Positions 35,295 to 45,323 of a DNA stretch of 64,000 bases are shown in pieces. A program made the position numbers and the translations under genes. The stretch comes from Alteromonas lipotrueae (lineage in GTDB: Bacteria > Pseudomonadota > Gammaproteobacteria > Enterobacterales > Alteromonadaceae): NCBI RefSeq assembly GCF_019249215.1, contig NZ_JAESDI010000001.1, forward strand, positions 186,001 through 250,000, written 5' to 3'. Under the pieces are notes generated by a model, which was not told the DNA's origin, did no database searches, and was given only the letters and a program-made list of their open reading frames with translations. How positions within the stretch are numbered: position 1 is the stretch's first letter; every line of letters starts with the position of its first letter.

Positions 35295-36917
35295 ATGCCT
35301 GTAAAACCGCTTTTTTACGCTGCCTTTACTGTTGTTATGGTAATGCTGGTAGCGGCCTGTTCAAAACAAGATGAACATGCATTTTATAATAGCGGTTTAG
35401 TCTATTGCTCTGAAAGCAATCCAGTGACGTTTAATCCTCAGTTAGATACGTCTAGCACCACAACCGATGCGTCATCGCATCAGTTGTATGACAGGTTACT
35501 CGATTTCGACCCTGATTCTGGCCGTATCATACCGAGTATTGCGAGTAGCTGGTTGGTCTCTGATGACGGCTTAACGTATACTTTTCAACTCAGAAAAGAC
35601 GTAGAGTTTCATACTACTAGCTATTTCACGCCGAGCAGAAACTTTAATGCCGACGATGTCATTTTTAGTATTGATAGGTGGCGACTTACTTCACACCCTT
35701 ACCATTACGTATCTGGCGGCCGTTACCCGTACTTTGAAAGTTTGGGGCTTGCACAGAATATCGCCTCTGTTGAACGGGTAAACGGGTACAGGGTAGAAAT
35801 AAATCTAAAGCGCAGAGACAGCTCTTTTTTAGCGAATTTGGCTACGGACTTTTCGGTGATGTTGTCACAAGAGTACGGTGAGGCATTGTTACAACAAGGT
35901 CTGCCTAATCGTATCGATCAATACCCTATTGGTACAGGTCCATTCAAATTCGAAAACTACCGAAAAGATCACTACATTCGCTACCAACGTCACCAAACGT
36001 ATTGGGGTGAGCAAGATAATGCGGAACGTTTAATTTATGATATCACCCCGAAGAGCTCGTTGCGTTTGGCTAAGTTAATGACCGGTGAATGTGACGCGAC
36101 GGCTTTTCCAGCACAAACTGAATTAGAGGTTATCCGCTCTCGCGACGATTTACTATTGGCTGAAAAGCCCGGTTTGAACGTGGGATTTTGGGCATTTAAT
36201 ACCCAGCGCCCACCTTTCGACAACCCTGATGTTAGGCGCGCGTTGGCCGCGGCTATCGATAAAAACACGCTGTTAGAAGCGGTTTATTTCGACAGTGCTA
36301 CCCGTGCTAAAACGTTGCTACCCGCCGCCAGCTGGGCCTTTCAAAACGATGCGGATGATACGGCTTACAACCCTGTACTAGCGAGAAAGCTGCTTGAAAA
36401 TGCAGGCGTGGAACCTGGGTTTACCATGACCATATGGGCCATGCCTATTGAGCGTGCTTATAACCCTAATGCAGCGAAAATGGCAGAGCTTATCCAAAGG
36501 TATCTTCGAGATGTGGGCGTTATCGCCACTATTGTTAGTTACGACTGGGCGACATTTAGACGCCACTTGCAAGAAGGGCTACATGACTCGGTATTAATAG
36601 GCTGGTCGGCCGATAATGGCGATCCTGATAATTTTTACCGACCATTACTTAGCTGTGGCGCCATACCCTCTGGAACTAACCGCGCCATGTGGTGTGATAA
36701 CGATTATGATGAACTTTTAGATAAAGCGTTGCAGACAGAAGACCTTGAAGCGCGGCGTTTAATCTATCAACAAGTGAATAGACTGCTTTACGAGCGATTG
36801 CCATTAGTGCCTATTGCCCACGCATATCGTTATCAAGCCTATAGAAATGAACTTGAAGGCATGACCATAAACCCGTTTGGCGGTGTTAGATTTGGCGGAG
36901 TAGGTAAATCACTGTGA
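35295..36917 (+). CDS. sapA: SapA-like extracytoplasmic solute-binding lipoprotein
   Basis: A 540-residue family 5 (peptide/nickel-type) solute-binding protein with lipoprotein signal ending LVAAC. The classic motifs SSWLVSDDGLTYTFQLRKDVEFH and the C-terminal YNELEGMTINPFGG are present. It starts 4 bases after pspF and overlaps sapB by 4 bases. SapA is the periplasmic partner of the SapBCDF ABC transporter, linked to antimicrobial-peptide resistance and K+ uptake in enterobacteria; SapBCDF of E. coli was more recently shown to export putrescine, in which SapA is not required. Substrate here is not defined. Confidence 0.9.
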   Translation: MPVKPLFYAAFTVVMVMLVAACSKQDEHAFYNSGLVYCSESNPVTFNPQLDTSSTTTDASSHQLYDRLLDFDPDSGRIIPSIASSWLVSDDGLTYTFQLRKDVEFHTTSYFTPSRNFNADDVIFSIDRWRLTSHPYHYVSGGRYPYFESLGLAQNIASVERVNGYRVEINLKRRDSSFLANLATDFSVMLSQEYGEALLQQGLPNRIDQYPIGTGPFKFENYRKDHYIRYQRHQTYWGEQDNAERLIYDITPKSSLRLAKLMTGECDATAFPAQTELEVIRSRDDLLLAEKPGLNVGFWAFNTQRPPFDNPDVRRALAAAIDKNTLLEAVYFDSATRAKTLLPAASWAFQNDADDTAYNPVLARKLLENAGVEPGFTMTIWAMPIERAYNPNAAKMAELIQRYLRDVGVIATIVSYDWATFRRHLQEGLHDSVLIGWSADNGDPDNFYRPLLSCGAIPSGTNRAMWCDNDYDELLDKALQTEDLEARRLIYQQVNRLLYERLPLVPIAHAYRYQAYRNELEGMTINPFGGVRFGGVGKSL

Positions 36918-37945
36918 TTCAAATATTATCGCGATACGGTGTATTGTTTATCTTAACCCTTTTGGTGTTAACCGCCATGTCATTCTCGCTGGTGTATCTA
37001 TTCCCCGGTGATGTACTAGAAAACCTTACCGGAATTGTGCCGCAGAACGAGATACAACGTGAGGCGCTTATGCGCCAATTTCGACTAGACCAACCCTACA
37101 TAGTACAGTTTTTTTACTATTTATCGTCGTTGTTACAAGGCGATTGGGGTTACAGCCTAGCATCAGGATTGCCCCTTAGAGAAGAAATTGGTATCGCCAT
37201 GCCCGCTACTATCGAGCTCAGCGCCTATGCAATGTTGATGGCACTTTTCGTTGGCATCCCCTTGGGATATTACGCAGGGCTTAAAAGTTACTCTACCACC
37301 GACCACACTATCAATGCACTGAGCATTACAACGTATTCTTTCCCTGTATTTTGGCTGGCACTCATTCTAATCCTATTTTTTAGTTTACATCTTGATATTG
37401 CCCCTTTGTCGGGTCGAATTAGTTTATTGTTCGATATTAAACCTGTAACTGGCTTTGTACTTATAGATATTATGCTAGCAGAGGGTATCGATCATGGGCT
37501 TGCCTACCGGGATGCTATTTCTCACCTTGCGTTGCCTACAGTGGCAATAGGCGCAATAACAACCGCTTCAATGGTGCGTATTACCCGTCGTTCGGTCATT
37601 GATGTTATTCACCGCCCGTATATTGTAGCCGCTCGTTCTAGAGGTGTGTCTGAATGGCAGATTTTCTTTAGGCATGTATTACGCAATGCGTTACTGCCTA
37701 TATTGCCCTTGATGGCAATTCAAATTACCACACTCATCACCAATGCCATGATAGTAGAAACTTTATTTTCATGGCCAGGTATTGGTAGCTGGTTAATTCA
37801 AGCAATTTATCAACGAGACTTCCCTGCGCTTCGTGTAGGAATGTTGGCTGTATCAACCCTCGTTATTACGTTAACAATTATGGTCGACTTGTTTAACCGC
37901 ATTATCGATCCTAGCCGAGAAAAGTACGAACGTGCCACAGTTTAG
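36914..37945 (+). CDS. sapB: SapB-like ABC transporter permease
   Basis: A 343-residue inner-membrane permease of the DppB/OppB type, with six predicted membrane segments and the EAA loop RSRGVSEWQIFFRHVLRNALLPILPLM at about residues 240-265 that contacts the ATPase. It overlaps sapA by 4 bases at the start and sapC by 14 bases at the end, so the genes are tightly coupled. It pairs with SapC to form the transmembrane channel. Confidence 0.92.
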   Translation: MIQILSRYGVLFILTLLVLTAMSFSLVYLFPGDVLENLTGIVPQNEIQREALMRQFRLDQPYIVQFFYYLSSLLQGDWGYSLASGLPLREEIGIAMPATIELSAYAMLMALFVGIPLGYYAGLKSYSTTDHTINALSITTYSFPVFWLALILILFFSLHLDIAPLSGRISLLFDIKPVTGFVLIDIMLAEGIDHGLAYRDAISHLALPTVAIGAITTASMVRITRRSVIDVIHRPYIVAARSRGVSEWQIFFRHVLRNALLPILPLMAIQITTLITNAMIVETLFSWPGIGSWLIQAIYQRDFPALRVGMLAVSTLVITLTIMVDLFNRIIDPSREKYERATV

Positions 37946-38825
37946 TTTATACGAAGAGGAGTTTCATCCATCTCCCTGGCAGCGCACTTGGGCAGCTTTC
38001 CGTAGCAGCCACATTGCGATTGTTGGTCTTATTTTGCTTGGTTTCTTTGTGATTTTTTCGTTGTTCGCACCTGTGGTTTCACCCTATAACCCGGCGGAAC
38101 AGAATATAGATGCGTTACTTATTGCCCCAAGTTGGGAAAGCAGTGGGTCAATAACCCATTTGTTCGGCACCGATCCCCTTGGCCGCGATGTTTTCTCTCG
38201 TATTATTTATGGCTGCCGCACTACATTAGGGTCGGGGTTTCTTATGGTAGTGCTTGCCATGCTTATTGGCGTGAGTATTGGAACATTTGCAGGTATGTTA
38301 CGGGGAGTGCGTTCAAGTATTGTGAACCACTTGCTAGATGCCTTAATGGCCATTCCAACTTTGCTAATTGCTATTATTATCGTGGCAATTCTTGGCACAG
38401 GGTTAGTCAATAGCATGTGGGCTATTACCCTTGCGCTCATTCCACAATTTGTTCATCGTACGCGCACATTTGTGCGCGCTGAAATGAAGAAAGAATACAT
38501 TATGGCCTCGAAATTAGATGGGGCGAATAAATGGCAATTGTTTGTGCATTCTATTCTTCCTAACATGACAGAAATGCTTGTGGTGCAAGGCACTGTGGCA
38601 CTATCGATTGCGGTTATCGATGTATCTGCACTCGGCTTTTTAAATTTGGGAGCACAATCACCTTTGGCCGAGCTTGGCGCTATTTTGGGTGATGGACTTG
38701 ATGTGGCCTACTTAGCGCCTTGGAATGTAGCATTGCCTGGGATTGCGATTTTCTTATTGGTGTTATCGATAAATATTGTGGGGGACGGACTACGTTCTGC
38801 ACTCAGAAAAAGAGTGAGCCACTAA
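37932..38825 (+). CDS. sapC: SapC-like ABC transporter permease
   Basis: A 297-residue DppC/OppC-type permease. It has a cytoplasmic N-terminal helix, six membrane segments, and the EAA loop MASKLDGANKWQLFVHSILPNMTEMLVV at about residues 185-212. The start is GTG at 37932, inside sapB, giving a 14-base overlap; the N-terminus FHPSPWQRTWAAFRSSHIAIVGL is typical. It is the partner of SapB. Confidence 0.91.
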   Translation: MPQFSLYEEEFHPSPWQRTWAAFRSSHIAIVGLILLGFFVIFSLFAPVVSPYNPAEQNIDALLIAPSWESSGSITHLFGTDPLGRDVFSRIIYGCRTTLGSGFLMVVLAMLIGVSIGTFAGMLRGVRSSIVNHLLDALMAIPTLLIAIIIVAILGTGLVNSMWAITLALIPQFVHRTRTFVRAEMKKEYIMASKLDGANKWQLFVHSILPNMTEMLVVQGTVALSIAVIDVSALGFLNLGAQSPLAELGAILGDGLDVAYLAPWNVALPGIAIFLLVLSINIVGDGLRSALRKRVSH

Positions 38826-38826
38826 T

Positions 38827-39822
38827 ATGCCCATGCTAGATATTAAAAATTTAACCTTAGAAATGGTGGATGGTGACACCACCATTAAGGCTCTCGACAA
38901 GGTAAATTTAACCGTTAATACTGGTGAAATTAGAGCTCTGGTGGGTGAGTCTGGCTCGGGGAAAAGCTTAATAGTGTCTGCCATTTGTGGTGCCCTGCCC
39001 TCGCAGTGGAGAATGACCGCAGATCGCATGAGCTGGAACGGTGAAAACCTATTAAGTATGTCTAAATATCAGCGCAGAGAAGTGATGCGCCGAGATATTG
39101 CTGTTGTATTTCAAAATCCTCAAACTAGTTTAGACCCCTCTGCCACTTTAGGTGAACAGCTTGAAGAAAGTATTCCCGATGAATTTGTGGAAGGCTACTG
39201 GTTTTGGCAACGTGCGCAACATAGAAAACGCATAGCCATAAGCACAGTACACAAGGTGGGCATAAAGCAGCACAAGCATTATTTAAATGCCTATCCACAC
39301 CAAATTCCCAGTGATATTGGGCAAAAATTTATGATCGCCATGGCCTTGGTATCTCAGCCGAAACTGTTAATTGCTGATGATCCCACCCGTGGGATGGAGC
39401 CAACCACTAAAACGCAAATTCTTAAGTTATTTACTCGTTTAAACCAAACCCGTTCATTAAGTATTTTGTTTGTGAGTCATGATTTGCTGGCTATTGCCAG
39501 TATGTCACATTCGATGACGGTGCTTTACGCTGGGCAAACGGTAGAGTCGGGTAAAATGAAGCATATAAAGAAACGCCCGCTTCACCCTTACACCAAGGCG
39601 TTGTTAGACAGTGCGCCGAGCTTCAGGAAAGATTTACCCCCTAAGTCACAACTTCCTACGCTGGGCGGGTCTATTCCTACATTGCAGCATTTACCTATTG
39701 GGTGCCGGTTAGGCCCACGCTGCCCCCGAGCACAGCGTGCTTGTGTTTCTAGACCTGCAGTAAGATATATTCACGACCATACCTATAACTGCCACTTTCC
39801 GCTGCATATGGAGAAGTTATGA
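38827..39822 (+). CDS. sapD: SapD-like ABC transporter ATPase
   Basis: A 331-residue ATPase of the DppD/OppD type. Walker A is GESGSGKSL (about residues 37-45), the Walker B region LLIADDPTRGMEP is at about 180, and FVSHDLLAI supplies the switch His. The signature motif is degenerate: YPHQIPSDIGQKFMIAMAL in place of LSGGQ, so this subunit may be the non-catalytic partner of SapF. The C-terminal oligopeptide/dipeptide transporter domain holds a Cys cluster (CRLGPRCPRAQRAC) like the DppD iron-sulfur region. It starts 1 base after sapC and overlaps sapF by 4 bases. Confidence 0.91.
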   Translation: MPMLDIKNLTLEMVDGDTTIKALDKVNLTVNTGEIRALVGESGSGKSLIVSAICGALPSQWRMTADRMSWNGENLLSMSKYQRREVMRRDIAVVFQNPQTSLDPSATLGEQLEESIPDEFVEGYWFWQRAQHRKRIAISTVHKVGIKQHKHYLNAYPHQIPSDIGQKFMIAMALVSQPKLLIADDPTRGMEPTTKTQILKLFTRLNQTRSLSILFVSHDLLAIASMSHSMTVLYAGQTVESGKMKHIKKRPLHPYTKALLDSAPSFRKDLPPKSQLPTLGGSIPTLQHLPIGCRLGPRCPRAQRACVSRPAVRYIHDHTYNCHFPLHMEKL

Positions 39823-40625
39823 CAGATATTATGCAGGTAGATGGATTAACGTTTAGGCATAACGATAAGAAACGTTGGCTAAAAAAGCCTGAGATATTTG
39901 AATTAGGGCCTATCGATCTGACTGTACAGCGTGGCGAAACTATCGCGATTATTGGTGAAAACCGCGCAGGTAAGTCACTGTTAGCCAAATTACTGGTAGG
40001 GGCTATCCCTGCTGATGAAGGGGTTATTGAACTTAATAGTCACAAATATTTGGCGAAATACAACCAACACAACAATCAACAAAAACGCACCCACGACATT
40101 CGTATGATATTGCAGCACAGTAGTGAGTCGATGAATCCTTCTGTGCCCGTGGGGAAAGTGCTCGACGAACCTCTTCGTTTAAACACAGAGTTAACGGAAG
40201 TGGAACGTAAATCCCTTATTGAAGAAATGCTGACAAAAGTGGGCTTGCTACGAGAACATTATTATTTTTATCGTCATATGCTATCTGACGGCCAACAACA
40301 GCGTGTATCCCTCGCGCGCGCCATTATATTAAAGCCGAAAGTCCTTATAGCCGACGAACCGTTTGCGGCCCTAGATCCGTCTATACGCTCGCAAACGGTA
40401 AACCTTATTTTGAAGCTACAACAAGAAATGGGGTTGGCATTTATTTTTATTAGCCATAATTTGGGAATAGTTCGACATATCGCCGATCGGGTCATTGTGA
40501 TGGAAAATGGCAATATTGTAGAAGAAGGGAAAACAGAAACGATTTTTCGTTGGCCCCAACATGCCATTACTAAAAAACTCATTGTGGCTTATCAGTCGTT
40601 AATTACGAACAATACCATTAGTTAG
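39819..40625 (+). CDS. sapF: SapF-like ABC transporter ATPase
   Basis: A 268-residue ATPase with Walker A GENRAGKS (about residues 47-54), a near-complete signature LSDGQQQRVSLARA, Walker B VLIADEPFAALDPS, and the switch His in FISHNLGIV. It partners SapD and is likely the main catalytic subunit because its signature motif is better kept. It is the last gene of the operon; a bidirectional terminator follows at 40696-40719. Confidence 0.92.
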   Translation: MTDIMQVDGLTFRHNDKKRWLKKPEIFELGPIDLTVQRGETIAIIGENRAGKSLLAKLLVGAIPADEGVIELNSHKYLAKYNQHNNQQKRTHDIRMILQHSSESMNPSVPVGKVLDEPLRLNTELTEVERKSLIEEMLTKVGLLREHYYFYRHMLSDGQQQRVSLARAIILKPKVLIADEPFAALDPSIRSQTVNLILKLQQEMGLAFIFISHNLGIVRHIADRVIVMENGNIVEEGKTETIFRWPQHAITKKLIVAYQSLITNNTIS

Positions 40626-40695
40626 CGTTAGATGAGGTTGCTTTGAAGGTGCTTGAATTATTTCTATAACGCCCCTTACATTGCGCTTTAAATAA

Positions 40696-40719
40696 AAAAT
40701 GCGGCCTAGGCCGCATTTT
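40696..40719. terminator. Bidirectional intrinsic terminator between sapF and oadB
   Basis: A perfect palindrome: arms AAAATGCGGCC and GGCCGCATTTT with TA between. It lies between convergent genes and has A/T tails on both sides. Confidence 0.88.
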
Positions 40720-40785
40720 GCTATCCATAAGAGCGAGTTTATTTAACCTCACCCTGTTGCCAATTATAGTAAGAAGGCTTTCCCA

Positions 40786-41916
40786 TTAACCTACTAGCGC
40801 CAGCAAGATACCCGCAGCAACAGCTGAACCAAGTACCCCGGCCACATTGGGCCCCATGGCATGCATCAATAAGAAGTTATGAGGGTTTGCTTCAAGTCCA
40901 ACTTTATTCACAACCCTAGCTGCCATCGGTACCGCCGATACGCCAGCGGCACCAATGAGTGGATTAATTTTACCGCCACTCATTCGGCTCATAAGCTTAG
41001 CCATTAACACGCCTGTTGCCGTACCAATAGCAAACGCTACAGCACCTAAACCAAGAATACCCAAGGTTTCAACGGTTAAAAATTTCTCTGCAGAAAGCTT
41101 TGAACCTACCGCTAACCCTAAGAAGATAGTGACAATATTAATTAGCTCATTTTGCGCTGTTTTGCTTAGCCTATCTACTACACCACACTCTTTCAGTAAA
41201 TTACCAAAGCAAAACATACCCACTAGAGGCGTTGCTGAAGGCAAAAACAAAATTGTGAGGAACAGTGTAGCCAGTGGGAAGATAATCTTCTCACGTTGCG
41301 ATACAGGGCGTAATTGCGCCATTTCTATGGTGCGTTCTTCCTTGCTGGTTAAGGCTTTCATAATCGGTGGCTGAATAATAGGTACCAGCGCCATATATGA
41401 ATAAGCTGCGACCGCAATAGCCCCTAATAAATCGGGCGCTAATCGAGAGGCCAAAAAGATAGCCGTTGGACCATCGGCACCGCCAATGATAGCAATCGCA
41501 CTGGCATCTTTGAGGGTAAACTCAAAGCCAGGGATCATGTTGAGTGCAATAGCACCGAACAAGGTTGCAAAGATACCGAATTGCGCAGCAGCCCCTAACA
41601 GCAACATTCTAGGGTTTGCAATTAACGCACTAAAGTCCGTCATCGCGCCCACGCCCATAAAGATAAGCAGCGGGAAAACCCCAGTATCTATACCGATAGC
41701 ATAAATGTAATGAAGCAGTCCTCCCGCCTCTGAAAATCCTGCCAATGGGATATTGGTTAACAAGGCACCAAACCCAATAGGGATTAACAACAGCGGTTCA
41801 AACTTTTTCACAATAGCTAAGAACAGCAATAGAAAACCTACTGCCATCATTATCAACTGGCCTGACTCAAAATGCGCCAGTGCAGTGCTGTCCCACAGCA
41901 CCATCAACTTATCCAT
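40786..41916 (-). CDS. oadB: Oxaloacetate decarboxylase beta subunit (Na+ pump)
   Basis: A 376-residue integral membrane protein of the sodium-ion-translocating decarboxylase beta family, with nine or so membrane segments. The conserved [40 protein letters not shown] holds the Na+-binding Asp. It couples decarboxylation of carboxybiotin to Na+ export. It starts 3 bases after the oadA stop. Methylmalonyl-CoA or glutaconyl-CoA decarboxylase beta subunits are related, but the alpha gene points to oxaloacetate. Confidence 0.93.
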   Translation of the reverse strand: MDKLMVLWDSTALAHFESGQLIMMAVGFLLLFLAIVKKFEPLLLIPIGFGALLTNIPLAGFSEAGGLLHYIYAIGIDTGVFPLLIFMGVGAMTDFSALIANPRMLLLGAAAQFGIFATLFGAIALNMIPGFEFTLKDASAIAIIGGADGPTAIFLASRLAPDLLGAIAVAAYSYMALVPIIQPPIMKALTSKEERTIEMAQLRPVSQREKIIFPLATLFLTILFLPSATPLVGMFCFGNLLKECGVVDRLSKTAQNELINIVTIFLGLAVGSKLSAEKFLTVETLGILGLGAVAFAIGTATGVLMAKLMSRMSGGKINPLIGAAGVSAVPMAARVVNKVGLEANPHNFLLMHAMGPNVAGVLGSAVAAGILLALVG

Positions 41917-41919
41917 GAA

Positions 41920-43716
41920 TTACCCCAGCGCAATAAGTGGTTGGGCACTGGCTACGGCATCGCCTTCACCTACAAGTACTTCACTAACGGTACCGGAAAC
42001 CGCAGAGCGAATTTCAGTTTCCATTTTCATGGCTTCCAAAATAATAACCACATCACCTTCGTTCACTACATCGCCAGCTCGCACAAGTATTTTAAACACA
42101 TTGCCAGCCAACGGCGCGTTAATGCTTTGGGCACTTTCACTACTACCAGCAGATGCCGTCTGAGGTGCTGCTGTAGATGGCTGACTTGGCGTTATGCTAG
42201 ATAATTCCCCCGATGCAGCTACTTCAACATGGTATACCTTACCTTCAACTTTTACATCGTAAGCCGCCGGTGCCCCCGTCGCTGAAGCAGGCGCCGCCGC
42301 TGGCGCACTTGTTGCCACATCGGCCTCTGAGCCAGGTGCAGGTTCAAATGCGTCAGGATTGCCACGATTCTCTAAGAACTTCAGCCCTATTTGTGGGAAC
42401 AAGGCATAGGTAAGCACATCGTCAATCTTAGCATCTGACAGCGTAATGCTTTTCTCAGATGCTAACTTAGTAAGCTCGGTTTCAAGGCTCTCTAGTTCAG
42501 GCGCAATATTATCTGCCGGGCGACAGGTAATGGGCTGACCACCATCTAACACACGCTCTTGTAACTCTTTGTTCACTGGCGCAGCCGTAGCGCCATATTC
42601 GCCCTTAAGGACACCAGCCGTTTCTTTGGTGATGCTCTTATAACGTTCACCGGTAAGTACGTTCAATACAGACTGCGTACCTACAATTTGCGACGTTGGG
42701 GTGACCAACGGAATAAAACCTAAATCTTCGCGTACGCGAGGAATTTCTTTTAGCACTTCTTCAAACTTATCTTCAGCGCCTTGCTCTTTTAATTGGCTTT
42801 CCATGTTGGTTAACATGCCGCCAGGTACTTGAGCTAGCAAGATACGGGCATCAACCCCTTTCAAGCTACCTTCAAAGTTACTGTATTTTTTGCGCACGCC
42901 ACGGAAGTAGCTGGCGATTTCTTCAAGATCGGGTAATGACATGCCCGTATCTCGTTCTGTGCCCTCTACAATAGACACCATAGTTTCAGTCGCGGTATGA
43001 CCGTAAGTCATACTCATTGAAGAAATGGCCGTATCGAGCATGTCGATGCCAGCATCAATGGCTTTTTGGTAAGTGGCCGTGCTCAACCCTGTGGTGGCAT
43101 GGCACTGCATAGCAATAGGCACACTGACGGTTTCTTTCAACCCTGTAATTAAGACTTCACAATCGTAAGGCTTTAACAGCCCCGCCATATCTTTTACGCA
43201 AATAGAATGAACACCCATATCTTCAAGTTGCTTAGCCATATCTAGCCAAAGCTGAAGGTTGTGCACTGGGCTCACGGTGTAGGAGATTGTGCCTTGCGCA
43301 TGAGCACCGCTGTCGACGGTGGCTTTAATCGCAGTTTTCAGATTACGCATGTCGTTCATAGCGTCGAAGATACGAAATACATCAACGCCATTTTCATGTG
43401 CTCGCTCGACAAAGCGCGTCACTACATCATCAGCATAATGGCGATAGCCTAATAAGTTTTGACCACGCAACAACATTTGTTGCTTCGTGTTTGGCATTGC
43501 CGCTTTAAGCTTGCGAATGCGATCCCAAGGATCTTCCCCTAAATAGCGAATACAGGAATCAAATGTCGCCCCGCCCCAAGATTCAACAGACCAAAAACCT
43601 GCTTTATCCAGTTTTTCGGCAATAGGCAGCATATCTTCTATACGCATACGCGTAGCAAGTAGCGATTGATGGGCATCACGCAAGACTAGCTCGGTTAAGG
43701 CCAGTGGCTTAGACAT
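41920..43716 (-). CDS. oadA: Oxaloacetate decarboxylase alpha subunit
   Basis: A 598-residue biotin-dependent carboxyltransferase. The TIM-barrel domain (1-270) has the metal-binding [13 protein letters not shown] and the [14 protein letters not shown]is pair. A conserved carboxylase domain follows (to about 460), then an Ala/Pro linker, and a C-terminal biotinyl domain with [14 protein letters not shown], whose lysine carries biotin. It transfers CO2 from oxaloacetate to biotin, giving pyruvate. A good ribosome site (AGGAG) precedes the ATG. The operon order is oadG-oadA-oadB on the minus strand. Confidence 0.94.
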   Translation of the reverse strand: MSKPLALTELVLRDAHQSLLATRMRIEDMLPIAEKLDKAGFWSVESWGGATFDSCIRYLGEDPWDRIRKLKAAMPNTKQQMLLRGQNLLGYRHYADDVVTRFVERAHENGVDVFRIFDAMNDMRNLKTAIKATVDSGAHAQGTISYTVSPVHNLQLWLDMAKQLEDMGVHSICVKDMAGLLKPYDCEVLITGLKETVSVPIAMQCHATTGLSTATYQKAIDAGIDMLDTAISSMSMTYGHTATETMVSIVEGTERDTGMSLPDLEEIASYFRGVRKKYSNFEGSLKGVDARILLAQVPGGMLTNMESQLKEQGAEDKFEEVLKEIPRVREDLGFIPLVTPTSQIVGTQSVLNVLTGERYKSITKETAGVLKGEYGATAAPVNKELQERVLDGGQPITCRPADNIAPELESLETELTKLASEKSITLSDAKIDDVLTYALFPQIGLKFLENRGNPDAFEPAPGSEADVATSAPAAAPASATGAPAAYDVKVEGKVYHVEVAASGELSSITPSQPSTAAPQTASAGSSESAQSINAPLAGNVFKILVRAGDVVNEGDVVIILEAMKMETEIRSAVSGTVSEVLVGEGDAVASAQPLIALG

Positions 43717-43741
43717 GGTAACTCCTGAATGATTTGTTTAA

Positions 43742-44002
43742 TTAATTTTTATTGGCTTGACGATGAGTATGAACAGCAGCGGTAATAGCAGCAACAACCT
43801 TACCATCGATACCAGCTTGAACCGCTTTTCTTCGAGGTGCAGCATACTGCGGTGCAGCTTCGCCAGGGAATGCTTCACAAAACTTTGCAATTAGGTGAAT
43901 TCCGACGATTAGCAATGCTAAGAATGAAAAAACAAATACCATTCCTATAAGCATCAGTGAGCCGGCTTCAAACAGCAAACTGGTAACTGATTCTGTTTCC
44001 AT
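43742..44002 (-). CDS. oadG: Oxaloacetate decarboxylase gamma subunit
   Basis: An 86-residue subunit with one membrane helix (LLFEAGSLMLIGMVFVFSFLALLIVGIHLI) and a charged C-terminus. It anchors and aids assembly of the alpha-beta complex. The ATG at 44002 is chosen because GAAGAG precedes it and the N-terminus METESVTSLLFEAG fits; the longer upstream frame adds a second unrelated hydrophobic stretch. The usual C-terminal His tail that binds Zn is represented by VAAITAAVHTHRQ. Confidence 0.87.
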   Translation of the reverse strand: METESVTSLLFEAGSLMLIGMVFVFSFLALLIVGIHLIAKFCEAFPGEAAPQYAAPRRKAVQAGIDGKVVAAITAAVHTHRQANKN

Positions 44003-44164
44003 GGTGAACTCTTCAAAAATTTCGTTGTGAATAAGTATCATGTGAAGTTGTAAAACACAACCCAAAAGCAAGTGAAATGCATATAAAATCACACTTTATG
44101 CTATTAAATACCAATAAACTAACTATTTATGCTAAGCCAATGGATATATTTTCACAAAACATAC

Positions 44165-44641
44165 CTAATGAACTCCTGTGGTTTCCGTGAAATCCATATC
44201 AAGTTGTTTAGCGAAATTTTTAGCATGCATGGCAACGAGCTCTAATTGGAAGTCGTTCTCATCTTGAGGAGTATAAGAAGGTACATGAACCGGACGACCT
44301 TCTTTATCAATCGCCATGAAGGAGATGAAGCAGCGATTGGCGACTGTCATCTTACTTTCTGTTGCTTCACCAGAACTAACAGAAACATAGATATGCATAC
44401 TAGAGGTACCTGTGTGCACAATAGAGGCGGTTAACTTTACCAGTTGCCCCACTTTAATTGGTTTAATAAAACGAATACCGTTGGCTGATACAGTAACGCA
44501 ATATTCCTTCGACCACTGCGCCGCACAGGCATAGGCCGCCTGATCTATCCACTTCATCACCACACCACCATGAACATTACCACCAAAGTTCACGTCGGTA
44601 GGTTCCGCTAAAAATTGAAATGTTATTGTTGCAAGTGACAT
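44165..44641 (-). CDS. Acyl-CoA thioesterase, hotdog fold
   Basis: A 158-residue hotdog thioesterase. The signature PTDVNFGGNVHGGVVMKWIDQAAYACAAQW (about residues 12-41) has the conserved Asn and Asp of the active site and is typical of YciA/BACH-type enzymes that hydrolyse short- to long-chain acyl-CoA. It is distinct from the thioesterase at 4.3 kb (H-G-G rather than F-G-G core). It is alone, upstream of the tRNA genes' terminator, and no partner gene shows a specific role. Confidence 0.88.
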   Translation of the reverse strand: MSLATITFQFLAEPTDVNFGGNVHGGVVMKWIDQAAYACAAQWSKEYCVTVSANGIRFIKPIKVGQLVKLTASIVHTGTSSMHIYVSVSSGEATESKMTVANRCFISFMAIDKEGRPVHVPSYTPQDENDFQLELVAMHAKNFAKQLDMDFTETTGVH

Positions 44642-44800
44642 TAGTACTACACCTTCATAGAGAAACTGCTGTTTTCAAATGTTAGTTCATAATTCGAACA
44701 GGAGTTAGTGCAAGGCAGCGATAGGAGACTAAAGTGTATAGTTAGGTTGAAGCGAATTGTGCAGATTTGTAAAAGAATAGAAAGTTAATCAGCAGAAATA

Positions 44801-44828
44801 AAAAAACCCACCAGATGGTGGGTTTTCT
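44801..44828 (-). terminator. Terminator of the tRNA-Ser/tRNA-Arg unit
   Basis: Arms AACCCACC and GGTGGGTT around loop AGAT, with an A-run on the plus strand giving a U-tract on the minus strand. It lies 5 bases beyond the tRNA-Arg 3' end, so it ends that transcript. Confidence 0.87.
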
Positions 44829-44832
44829 TATA

Positions 44833-44909
44833 TGGCGCGTGTGGAAGGATTCGAACCTCCGACCGCCTGGTTCGTAGCCAGGTACTCTATCCAGCTGAGC
44901 TACACACGC
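44833..44909 (-). tRNA. tRNA-Arg (anticodon ACG)
   Basis: The minus strand reads GCGTGTG acceptor pairing with CACACGC, discriminator G and encoded CCA. The anticodon loop CTACGAA has ACG (A34 would be edited to inosine). The D arm TAGCTCAGCTGGATAGAGT and T arm GGAGGTTCGAATCC are standard. It lies downstream of tRNA-Ser as in E. coli's serV-arg cluster. Confidence 0.97.
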
Positions 44910-44948
44910 GCAATAAAACTTTTGTTGACCGTCACACCATCAACGAAC

Positions 44949-45041
<93 letters not shown>

Positions 45042-45055
45042 TTAAGTGGTGCCGC

Positions 45056-45083
45056 ATTTTACGGATTCACTGGCCGGAGTCAA
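45056..45083 (-). promoter_or_regulatory. Stable-RNA promoter for tRNA-Ser/tRNA-Arg
   Basis: TTGACT (-35) and TAAAAT (-10) with 16 bases between, followed by a GC-rich GCGGC discriminator typical of stringently controlled promoters. It ends 14 bases before the tRNA-Ser 5' end. Confidence 0.78.
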
Positions 45084-45117
45084 ACCTTTTTTAGATAAAA
45101 ATGTTTACTCGCTGTCA

Positions 45118-45138
45118 TTTTGTACGATTCGTACAAAA
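45118..45138. promoter_or_regulatory. 21-bp palindrome upstream of tRNA promoter
   Basis: Arms TTTTGTACGA and TCGTACAAAA flank a single T. It lies about 35 bases upstream of the tRNA promoter -35 element and between that promoter and the end of csrA. Possible operator or UP-like element; no family recognised. Confidence 0.4.
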
Positions 45139-45279
45139 AACCTGTGTTTTGGTTAGGTTATAATCAAATTCTAGCGGGTTAATTTTAGATTGCACGCACT
45201 AATGCGAAATGAACCTTTTTAGTAAATTTCGAAAAAAAACTACTTTTTTTGAAATTAATTTTAAAAAAGGCCCAGAAAC

Positions 45280-45304
45280 AAAAAAGGCCAGCATAAGCTG
45301 ACCG
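45280..45304 (-). terminator. Terminator after csrA
   Basis: On the minus strand GGTCAGC/GCTGGCC (one G-U pair) with loop TTAT is followed by a run of six T. It lies about 20 bases past the csrA stop. Confidence 0.8.
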
Positions 45305-45323
45305 ATTTTTGTGCAGAGATTGA

